From positions 9,374,001 to 9,438,000 of the forward strand of contig NC_045150.1 of the NCBI RefSeq assembly GCF_008831285.2: a DNA stretch of 64,000 nt, written 5' to 3'. Origin of the DNA: Nymphaea colorata. Its lineage: Eukaryota > Streptophyta > Magnoliopsida > Nymphaeales > Nymphaeaceae. The first letter of the stretch is position 1. Each line of letters starts with the position of its first letter. A model generated the notes under the pieces. The model was not told the DNA's origin. It searched no databases and saw nothing but the letters and a program-made list of their open reading frames with translations. The translations under genes and the position numbers were made by a program. This document shows, piece by piece, positions 47,242-64,000 of this stretch.

Positions 47242-50200
47242 TCACTGGAGCAGCAACTGTCTCACGGTGAGCTCCGCCCTCAGGTGGAGGGTGCCATTGA
47301 TGAAGTAAGGGCTGTCCTCTGCCATGAACGACCTCCAAGGAATGCCAAACAAGTTCCGGTAGCCCACTGCCTTACCACCGTTGAACGTATAGTTCCCCCT
47401 GTACTTGCTCCCAAAATCGCATGCGGGCTTTGACCTAGCAGCAAACTCATAGTCGACTGCGACGCTGACGGAGCCCTTCTCCTGCATTCCCAGAAAGAGG
47501 CCGAAGCAGTGGAAGGAGCTCTGCTGGTCCATGTTACAATGGGCTGAGAGGAAGAAACCATGGCCCCCCAAGTGAAATGCCTGGGAGTAGACCCGGCCTG
47601 AGGGAAAGAGAAGATCGCATTCTTCGTGCTTGAGGTCGAGATAGACCACGCATTGTTGGTAAGGGACATCAAACTCGACGACCTTGATTGGTCGGTATTT
47701 GTAAGCACGCTCCGTGAAGCGCTTATTAGAAGACTCCTCGGAGGCCAGCAGCCGCTGCCGGTGAGGCGTTTCTGCCTTGAAGAAAAGGGCGTCCAGGACG
47801 ACCTTGGAGGCAAGGTCGGCATCCAGATCGTTGCAGGCGAGGACTTTCTTCAGCTTCCGGCTGGTCATGTTGGGGAAACGGATGAGGCGCCCCAGCCGGG
47901 AGCCCAGAACCTCTCGTCTCTCCTCGACTTTTGGGTACTGCAACCTAGCCCATTTCAGAACGAAATCAAAGACCGCATCCTCCGACGCAACTTGGAGTTC
48001 GTCGCTCGACAGTATTGCCTCTACGCCAGCCAACGGCAAATTCATAATTTCCTCCTGGTGCCTGCGAGCAAAATTTCCCAGAAAATGCGTAAATGATTAC
48101 ATGCTAGTCATTCCACAAGTTTCCTACTCTCTCCCTCTCCCTCTCCCTCTTACTTACTTGGAAAGGTCCTTGAAGCGCTTGGCAAGGAATTGTTTAGCAG
48201 CGTCTGTCAAAGGTTGGACTGCATCAGCCATCAAGACACTGGAAGGAAGCTCTAGATATAGAAGGGCGGATTCTGGAGTCATGGGGAGGTTCCGCAACAC
48301 CGTACTGCATTGGCGCATGCAGGAAGCAACCTCAAACTTGTCTGCAGCCATTAGAATGTCTAGGAGCGCGGGAGGAGATGTTGTTGTTACCTTCTCACTG
48401 TACATATAGTTCAGAAGTGCCATAACAGCTTCTTCCTCTGTTTCAATTCATGGAAAAGCTTAGGATCAGCATCCACGAAACCATGAAAAGAAAAGCGTTT
48501 TCAATTCCACTAGTCACTAGCCAGAGAAGGTGAATAAAACTAGCAAAGCAGAGGGATCAGACAAGCTAGTATCTACGTAAAGATCTTGGACTGAATTGCC
48601 TCCACGGCATCATCCAGGTTGACTATTCAAAACTCAAGAGAAGAAGAAAGATGCGGAAAAGGCTTACGGAATGAATGAAGTCTACAATATTATGAAAACC
48701 ACCAGGTTTTGAATTCCAGTAGTCACTAGGCAGAGAGTGAACAAGCAAAGGAGAGGGATCAAAGAAGCAAGGTGTACCCAGTATCTAGGGGAAGAAATCT
48801 TGGACTTAATTGCCTCCAAGTCATCATCCAGGTCGACTATTGAAAACTCGGGAGGAAGAAGGAAGAAAGATGCGGAAAAGGGCTTAGCAGTATGAAAGAC
48901 GTAGTACAATATTATCCTCGTACTGGAGGCTCAGATCATTTTGCAATGATATTTCAACCGCCCAGTATAGAGGATACCTCTGGCAGTTAGATTCGGGCCG
49001 CTGACTCTGAAATCACAAGGAACTGGCCTTAGCACCAGAAGCGCCAGCACTTGGAGGAAGCACATCAGCATTTTTCACCTAGATACTTTTTATAAGAACC
49101 ATGGCTTGAACTACCTGTGTCTAACAGCCATACGGCGCATCCAATCCCCACAACAACCCCAAAGTGCAAATTATGGAAGAATGGAATAACGGGAGTGAAA
49201 ATCAACTACTACTTCAGACAATAATGGCTTAAGGAATCCTACACGTTATTTTAAATGACATAAAATAGTGCGCACAACAATGCATTACCTGACGCATTAA
49301 TTCGTAATGTTACATCTCGTTGTTCAGATTCTTTCATACCATTCGAGAAAAGCTTCAGAGAAAAAGCAGATTAAAGAAGCTCCAGTTAGTTCAACAAGAA
49401 GCAGAAAGAAAAGACAAGTGTGCAATAAACTGAACAGAGTATAGTCGTATACTCACTTTGTAGAAAAAGGGACTCTTCTGAGCTAAGATTGCGGAACTGA
49501 TATGCATTTCTTTTACTTTCGTTACGATTGAACAGTCCATGCTCCATGATGAATCATTGCTAAGTGAACCATCCTCACCTTTGGAGAATAAACGCCACAA
49601 TATTAATGCAGGATAACTAAAAGTCGAAAATTACAAAAGAGAATATTTCGCAAGAGCAAGCCATCAAAGAAGTAACTTGCCATCAAATTCAATGCTGGCA
49701 TACAGTAGATTCTAGAAAGACTGCTTCAACCGAAAGGATGCCCCTAATGCAGACAGCTTCGATGAAGTCGTTTGCAAAATGATCGGAGGCAGAAATGCCA
49801 AATCAACTTCCCTTACAAAAAAGGAGTTGAGGTAGCATAGCTTATCAAACTTCAAGCACTAATTTGATATGGCAGGCACTGCTGTGTTCAAATTGGTTGG
49901 ATGCCTCCAAACACTGATCCAATACCCATTCTCAAGGCACATCGAGACTAGTAAAGGCACAGAGCTTACTTGGCTATTAGTTTTCTGTAGGTAAGGTGGA
50001 TTTTAAAAATATCCTGGTACATATATTAAGAAGCTAACTTCAAGGTTGCTAAAAATGGAGACAAAGTTGCAAAATAACACACAACACCGTAATTCAGTAA
50101 GAAGCAAAGAACAAGGCAGAAATCGCTAGACCATATCAGAGCTAAAGTTAATAAAGAAACTTGAAATATTTATACCTCCTGTAGGGGATTCTTCAATCAT

Positions 50201-53084
50201 TGCTTCACCATCTTCATCTTGACTTCCAAATGCAACTCCATCATCAAAATCTGGTTGATTGTTTAAAGCCGAATCATCATTGCATGCCATTGATCCTGCC
50301 ATTCATGCAATTTACAACCCACATCATGCGTCAAAACAGAACCCCAACATGGAAGGAAAAGAAGTAAATATAAAGAACTAGAAATTAACTTTACATGCTA
50401 CAGAACGAATGTGAATCACAGAGCACCTGGTCATTACGTTTAGAAGAAAGATATTATTGGTAAAATCAATCACTTATTACTTAGTTCATTTTATTTTGAT
50501 GAGATCCAACACACGAGTTAATTTGGAAATTATCACGGACAACAATAGATTCATCGATTGGATTATTGGAGTTATTCTTTCATTGGCTCGGGTTGTACCC
50601 TTTTAGCTATAGGAATTCTTTCAGGGGTAGCATGACTAATGAGGCATGGGGATCTTATTGGAATTGGTATCCCAAAGAAACCTGCACATTTATTACTGGG
50701 ACCTGTATGCAATATATCTATATACAAGTGCAAATAAAAGTTTGTAAGGTGTAATGTCTGTTCAATCCTTGAAACAGTCAATCCTGCTATAGAAGAGGCT
50801 AACTCAACAAGACGAGTTAACCCTTCCTATGAACCAGCAATGACCAGGATTAATTCTGACAAAAAGGTACGATCTGGCCAAACTGAACATTATCTGGTAT
50901 GTACTATGATGTAATAGACACTTTGGCATGCATGGGGGACTACCGATGAATGCATACTATTGGCAAAAATATCATTCTCAGGACTTCTGCGACAAGGTTT
51001 TCCTCCATCAATCAGAAACTTTGTTTTTCTCAGAAAATCTCGAGAATTCAGAAAAATAGAAATACATCAAATAATTTAGAAGTTTATGAAATTATGAGTT
51101 TCTAGTATTCTTCTTACAAAAAAAATCACCGACAAAAACAAAATAGTTACTAATATGTCAAAGGAAACACCAAAAGTTCAAAATATAGTAAAAATATTCT
51201 TGTGGAAAAATGTGGAAAAGTATGATTTTCTCAAGTTGGTGAATATTTTCAAAAGATCGAGATTTTCATAACTTTTTTTCCAGGGTTTAACACTTTAATG
51301 TGATATTTGGAAGTACAACGATATGTGTTAGCACGCGTTATGCACATTATAAAGAGAGATATTTGTGTTTGAGCTGCGGAAACAGCAAACGAGCCAGCAG
51401 ACTATTATGGCTAAACATTTCTGGAACAGTTTCAGAAAGAGGGCTATGAGAAATCCAAATGAAGGGGCTGAATAAGGACAGGAACAAACGCAGCTGCATG
51501 CTTTTGATTAATAATATAGAACCAATTTAACACGATACTTTGATCAAATTCAGGCAATAAGATGTAAGTTTCCTTCCTTTTATTTCTTTGAACTTAATAA
51601 ATCAAGCCTATTCCAAAGCTATCAAGTCCAGTTGAGTCAATTCATGTACATATTTCTCTTAATATCTGTGCAGAAGAAAACACCAACTTTTTGTTATCTA
51701 AACTCACGATAAATGGTCCAGCTAGTCAAAATTCAGATACGAACGAATCGTCCTGGCAACCAGCATTCACTCATACTAAAAGGGATTCCACTAAGAACTG
51801 TAAGGTGGCACAAATATATCGTTTCTATTTTCTACTCACACTGAAAACTCCGTACTTAATTCCAGTCATAATCGAGAAATAACCTTTTCTGACATTTTAT
51901 GTCCATCACCAGGCAACTAAAAAATAAAAAAAATGTCAGAAAAGAAAGAAGATAAAAAAAAATAGACAACGCCCTTTCATCCTGCTACCAGCTTATAGTC
52001 AACTTTACTCCTGACACATTAGCTAGGGGCTACCTTCAAGCCACTCAAAGAATAAGATCCAATAAATGACACTTTTTTCATTAAAATAAAAATAATTAAA
52101 TAGGCTGAAAAACCGTGTAGAATGACCCAAAGAGATGGACAGTTGGATGGCGATCTAAAAATTCATCAATGAGCGAACCATGTCTATTCACCCAAAAAAA
52201 AATTACGTCCCAAGCTTTCTCCCGTAAAACGTATGGAGCAAAAAAGGAAGTTGGGCAGCGTTTTTTTCACAACAAGTTCATTTCGCCCAATATATTCCGC
52301 TTTGCTTCTTCGACCTCTACCGAAAAAGGGAAAAGCAAAACAAGGATAAAAGGGCGAAAGGAAGGTTAATTAAGTTGGTATCTTCTAGCCATCTTCATTA
52401 TTCTAAATAACTATAAATCTTAGGAAAAGAAACATATATATAGAACGCATGGACACTTGGTAAGGGACAGAAAATAAAGAAAAATTTTCAGGGATACAAA
52501 AGGAGAAAATTCTGCGGACCCAAAAACCGGAAACCAGTTGTAAGATATACCTTAATACATATTGAACTTCATAAAGAAACTCCTATCTACCAATATAATT
52601 CTGCTATTCACTCTAGGAAGCGAGATTCAAAGAAATTTTCACTCTTCATGTGCTCAATTTCGTTTGGCATTCCACAATTTCCCCGACCGATGCCCCCAAA
52701 AACAAGAACGGGAGAAGCCCTAAGCAGAAGATCGAACTCACGCCCTCACTACAAAGGCACTCGCACAACTCAACAGTGGTGAAGGCAAACCAATCGGAAC
52801 CGAATCCACAAAATCCAAGGAAAGGGAAACCCGACCGTACCTTTCTCGCGCTTGATCTCCTCGCGCCGCCGCTTTCGGTTCCTCGCCCATTCCGTGATGC
52901 TGAGGCAACCCTCCCCGTCCTCCTTGCTCTCCGGCGACCCGCCGACGATCTCCAGCCTGAGCACGCGATCCGAGAAGTTCGGGTCGTTAAACGCGAAAGC
53001 GAAGTCTTTATCCGCGGACCGAGCGCCGGCCGCTTCCGGCTCCATCAGCGCGCGAGGATCGAAAAGATCCACTCCCACCTTCAT
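47242..53084 (-). CDS. POB1: POB1/LRB-type BTB-BACK protein, copy 2 (6 exons, 549 aa)
   Basis: Exons 53084-52841, 50295-50176, 49578-49457, 49352-49289, 48437-48158 and 48061-47242 join in frame (1650 nt). Exon lengths equal those of copy 1 except exon 3, which is 3 bases shorter, and all intron phases match. It has the same parts: [25 protein letters not shown], the basic signal [17 protein letters not shown] ([20 protein letters not shown]), BACK ([17 protein letters not shown]) and the [20 protein letters not shown] region. The last exon is over 90% identical to copy 1 by eye. Exon 2 (acidic linker) is the most diverged part ([17 protein letters not shown] against [18 protein letters not shown]). 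This is a tandem duplicate in head-to-tail order; both copies look functional. Intron 1 carries a plastid DNA insert. Confidence 0.95.
48503..48920. repeat. ~210-bp tandem duplication in POB1/LRB copy 2 intron 4
   Basis: The block beginning 'aattccactagtcactag' at 48503 recurs diverged at 48712 ('aattccagtagtcactag'). Both hold 'cttggact.aattgcctcca', 'catcatccagg' and 'aaagatgcggaaaagg' in order. The same intron of copy 1 has one copy of the 'gtccaggttgactat' part, so the duplication arose after the genes split. Confidence 0.88.
50560..50739 (+). pseudogene. ccsA: Nuclear plastid DNA fragment (NUPT) of ccsA
   Basis: The sequence 'aatgaggcatggggatctta' followed by 'ttggaattggtatcccaaag' encodes [15 protein letters not shown], the tryptophan-rich heme-handling motif of plastid CcsA (cytochrome c biogenesis), normally ending WNWDPKET. 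Upstream 'ctataggaattctttcaggg' (TIGILSG) and downstream 'tttattactgggacc' and 'acaagtgcaaataaa' fit the same gene. The D-to-Y change, stops and small indels show it is dead. It lies antisense within intron 1 of POB1/LRB copy 2. Confidence 0.82.
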
Positions 53085-55396
53085 ATCCCCCAGTTCTTCC
53101 CCCCTCAGCCTCGAGGGCAGCCTAGTGCATCCAGAGGATCCCTCCTCCCTTCCTCTCTGCAAAACCCTTATCCCCGAGCGAAGCGCAAGGATCAGACAAA
53201 CTGCGGAAGCGTTCTGGATGACGGAAGCGCGGACACGGAAGCGACGGAAAATTCTGGAACGATAGAGGCGTCCGACGGGGCTTATATTCGGGGAGGTTCC
53301 CTCCCCGGACGAAAATACCCCTGCATTCCCCAGCGTCGGTCGGACTTGCCTTCCCGGAAGAACCCAAACCCTTTTGACTCTGCTGCGATCAACGGCGGCG
53401 GTCGGACGAACAGCCGGTCAAACCTGTTGCCGTCGAACGTGAACCACCCGAAGAGCTGCGCGTCACGTGTTTAACACCAGTGGACCCATCAGTGACGAAG
53501 CCAAAGCCAAACCAAATTCAACCAATCAATTTTTCCTTTTTTTTTTTTTACGATTTGATTTAGTATTTTTGTTGTTTAGATGAGTTTTTAATTTTTTTTT
53601 TTTTTTGGGTAATTCACAACCAAATCATTTGAATCGGTGAATCTGTTCTGCTGTCATTTGATTTTTACGACATTGAGTTCACCAACTATATGTAGTGACC
53701 TCGATAACAAGTTTGATTTAACCTTTCAAATTGGAAAAGGTCAAGGTTAGTTGAGGTGACACTTTAAACATAATTTTATTATTTAAATAATGTTTAAGTT
53801 GTTTATAAAAACCCAATTCTTAAAAAAACAAAAAATTTAATGTGTTAGCCAATAGTTCATCGGCAACACCACCACCAAATTATTGTGTCTTGTCAACCTT
53901 TTAAAGGTTTGTTTTGCAGAGGAAACTGTAAGTAAATATTTTATGAATATGATTTAAAGATTAAAGTAAATTTACAAAACACTTTCAAAAGTGGTTTACA
54001 AATTTGTAAAACAATTACAAATCGTTTCATTTGCCAAACTAAATGGCACGTAATGACACAGTATAGAATTGTTTCATAAATATGTCATGAAGAATAAGGC
54101 AGTTTCAAAAATTAAAAAAAAAAGTTTTATGATTTATAAAATAAATTTACCACAGTATTACCTAACGATCAAATCATTCACATCAAATGCCTATCACCAA
54201 TAAAACCTCCGTCCTTTTTCCGCTATTTTTGCTGGTAGCGTAATGCAACGTATATCAATCAATAGGAGCCAATAGCCCAATGCAGCCTATCCTTTAATTG
54301 TTTTTGAAGCAAAGATTTATGTCTAGACCGGACAGCTATTTGCGATGAATCTTGCTATTTTTTAATTGTAATTAAAATAAATTAGTTAGTATTTACTTTA
54401 TGAAATACAAAAATAAGGAAAAAGTTGATTTCTTCTTATCGATCCGTAAAATGATCTGAATTACGAGGACCAACTTCATTATATGGAAAAGTTGGTTACT
54501 GTGAATGAGAAAAATAGTATTCTTAAATCCAACAAGAAAAAAAAAAAAAAACTGTTTCACTTTATCCATGTAAAATTTATTCAAGATAAACTTTCAATAC
54601 AGCTTCAAAATTTGTTGTTATTATTGCGTCTGTCCTATACATGGCAGTGAAATCGAAGAAGAAGGAAGGGGGTTGGAGTTTTTCCTTAATTTTTTTTATA
54701 AAAAATATATATTTCAGACTTTTAACTTTTTTTCATATTTTTCTTTATGCTCCTAATTTTTTTTTTATTTAAACATAGCTATTTTAGTCATTACACACGT
54801 CTGTACATAGAGGTGTGCACATAGCCTGCTTTGACTTGAGTTGTCCAAATGATAGTGCTAGAAATTTGAGCACTAACACGAAAGATCTTGGATTTTAGGA
54901 GCACCAATATATAATAAACTAAGCTATACGGAGGAATCAATACTTAAATAAAATAAATTATGTCGGTCAGTGGGGGCAACTGCCCACACCAAGTTTCAGC
55001 ATTGATCGTCGGTAGAGGATCCGGTAGGATGTGCACACACATAAAGATCATCCGTTGATCTACCAAGGTTAGGCCCACTTTCAGAAATGGTTAACCTTCT
55101 TAGGCCCAGGTGGGTTCCAGAAATTTAACCCACTGGTCCACCCCATTCTGACTGACAGAGGCGGTGCTTATTATTTAAGTCCGAGCTTTCGATAATTTGA
55201 AAAGCATCACGAACGGCAGCGGACCACAAATCTTCGGGTCTTCGCCCAGTCGAGGATATCTTAACCACAAAGCAAGAGCCGCTCCAAGCCCCAACAATGT
55301 TTAATCCAAAACAAGGAAGCACCAACTTGCATGACTCGCTCTAATAGTATCATTTAGTTCTTTATAAGGTAATGGAAGTATCTCTTTCACTTTGAC

Positions 55397-55400
<4 letters not shown>
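53085..55400. other. Upstream/intergenic sequence of POB1/LRB copy 2
   Basis: The first ~400 bp is GC-rich leader/promoter of copy 2. The rest is AT-rich with poly-T runs (53535-53550, 53590-53605). A 66-codon minus-strand ORF at 55325-55125 has plausible composition but no family I recognise. Confidence 0.5.

Positions 55401-55439
<39 letters not shown>
55401..55439. repeat. (TC)n microsatellite
   Basis: About 19 uninterrupted TC dinucleotides, followed by short AC and TA tracts up to ~55475. Confidence 0.97.
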
Positions 55440-55442
<3 letters not shown>

Positions 55443-55598
55443 CACACACATATCTATATATATATATATATGTATATGTTACAGTATGTCGGATGTTGAT
55501 AAAAGAGATGCATGAGCTGCAAATTATGATGCAGCAACAGTTCATGATGTTTTTAACATTTTTAACCTTCAAGGAAGTAAGACAACAGAGAATTTTAG

Positions 55599-62653
<7,055 letters not shown>

Positions 62654-62815
62654 ATCTCACAAAGGGAAGATAAACTTTTGAGTGAATATCTTAGCACATT
62701 GAAAGGAATGCAGGATGAGCTCAACTCATATATCCTTAACGCTATTGATCATCCGAAAATCAAGAAGATTAAAGAGAAAGAAAGAAAGGATTTTCCTGGT
62801 GATTATAAAAATTAA
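62654..62815 (+). mobile_element. copia-type gag (UBN2-like) fragment
   Basis: An open stretch reads ISQREDKLLSEYLSTLKGMQ then DELNSY, the typical copia gag segment (SVSEYYTKLKGLWDELNSY type in relatives). It continues as a Lys-rich tail to a stop at 62813. The upstream part is broken by stops. No other retrotransposon domain is seen within the remaining 1.2 kb. Confidence 0.55.
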
Positions 62816-64000
62816 ATTTCTTCAAGCTATGGCCAAGAGGGGTTGTTGTGATATACACATCTCAATCTCTCTCTCTCTTAGTAAGACTAGTTCAAACCTT
62901 CGGATCTTAGAACAAGCATCAGAAGTCACCTTATCTATGATCAGGATCCAAGGCAAGCAAGTGCAGTATAACTTTAACTACATCTTTAGTCATCTAAACA
63001 AAATTATACATGGGTTATTGTCACTGTGACCATATTATCGGCAATATAACGGCCATCGAATGCATATGAGATCTATATAAACTGATTAAGCATCGTTCAA
63101 CAAACTTAATTAATAATTGACGGTTCACAAAGTGCAACTTGTAAAGGAAATGACAATTTGTACTGTCTCAATCTCAGTTCACATCTTATATTGAAAATTG
63201 AGAAAACTGATGCGTATCGACAATGCGCATCAGCTCGTACAGCTTGATTAGTAATTAAATCCAGCTTGATTTGTCAGACAATTTAAAATCAAACCAATAA
63301 TCAAACACATGCCATCTATTTACATCCTCATCTTCAATTCTTTCAAGCAGCACTAGCAACATTTATTTAAGACTTTTTCTGAATCTTTACCACAAAAATC
63401 TCAGGAAAAATAACTTGTCTAAGTGAACAAACTAAAAACAGTTGAACTTCTTCGCATGCTAATAGCTTTCCTCTGAAGTTTTTTATTAACTAGAATACAA
63501 TAGATTTAGCGGATAGGAAAGAAGCAACTTCTACCTCTTTTATATTGAAGCTTCAAACGTCGAGGCACGAAAGGACATATTTTTCGGGTTTTTTTAGGAT
63601 AATTGAAGATGTTGTCCCATTGTCCTCGATCCTTCTGCCGCGGCTAGTGCTACACATGCAAGTACGGAATCCTGCGGGTCGGATTTATTAACCGAATCCG
63701 TGAAGAACAGAGGGTCCAATGCTTCACCAGAATCAGACAGAGCTTGCAGTTTGCAACTGAATCCAGTTCCAATCCAAACTCACTCCAAAATCCAAAAAGA
63801 TTCAGAATCCAAATTTACGCTAATATGCATCTTAAGTCAGCCAGTTCCATGGACCATACAAAAAAACAAGCACACGAGTCCAAAATTGAGTAAATTAGAT
63901 CCAAATCTGAATCATTGACAAACGTTAGGAACAAAAAAAAATGTTAATGACAGCCGTGTAGAATGAGACCTCACCGAAATGATGCACAACTCAAAGAAGG
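62816..64000. other. Intergenic, nothing recognised
   Basis: AT-rich sequence. The last ~300 bp has repeated 'gaatc/ccaaat' motifs like degenerate low-copy elements elsewhere in the window. No gene is supported. Confidence 0.5.

Noticed and set aside
52650..53474. 274-codon plus-strand ORF
   Set aside because: It is antisense to exon 1 and the GC-rich leader of POB1/LRB copy 2; a shadow of GC-rich coding sequence.
55125..55325. 66-codon minus ORF (GAWSGSCFVVKISSTGRRPE)
   Set aside because: Plausible codon usage but no recognised domain and no partner exons; left as unassigned.

Overview
This is plant nuclear DNA from an angiosperm whose species cannot be settled from the window. Genes carry GT-AG introns, the proteins resemble angiosperm families, and the intergenic DNA holds hAT-, MULE-, CACTA- and copia-type elements, AT/GA microsatellites and one plastid DNA insertion.

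1-21.4 kb is a graveyard of ribonucleotide reductase large subunit (RNR1) pieces, all on the minus strand. Copy A (814-5170) has most exons but no start and a frame-breaking deletion. Copy B (17318-19846) is a decayed duplicate with stops and a large deletion. Fragment C (20656-21214) holds the first exons only. A further exon 1 (to 16182) leads into an eight-unit tandem array (11621-16060), whose ~540-620 bp unit joins an RNR1 ATP-cone exon to what looks like a CACTA transposon end. The last two RNR1 exons are stranded at 10878-11173. Two copies of one hAT-like MITE (6947-7490, 16427-17267) and a block of GGGCCC-rich elements (8930-9990) lie among them. No intact RNR1 is present.

21.4-26.5 kb begins with a tandem repeat that alternates ~168 and ~145 bp monomers. 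It is followed by a 5'-truncated glucose-6-phosphate 1-epimerase relic, interrupted by a U-box kinase fragment and a MULE-like element with a perfect 10-bp target duplication. A slightly altered initiator tRNA-Met follows at 26830-26901.

27-35 kb has two intact, divergently arranged genes: a small plastid-type DUF3143 protein (161 aa, minus) and a 1026-aa nuclear protein resembling plant Treslin/TICRR-like replication factors (plus). A dead copia retrotransposon follows (36.3-38.1 kb).

39.5-53.1 kb carries a tandem pair of intact six-exon BTB-BACK genes of the POB1/LRB family (550 and 549 aa, minus), which encode CUL3 E3-ligase adaptors. The downstream copy has a hAT-like insertion in intron 4, and its paralogue preserves the empty site. 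The upstream copy has a plastid ccsA fragment in intron 1.

53.1-64 kb is mostly AT-rich intergenic DNA with microsatellites and one copia gag remnant. The four intact protein genes have unrelated housekeeping or regulatory roles; I see no operon-like or pathway clustering.
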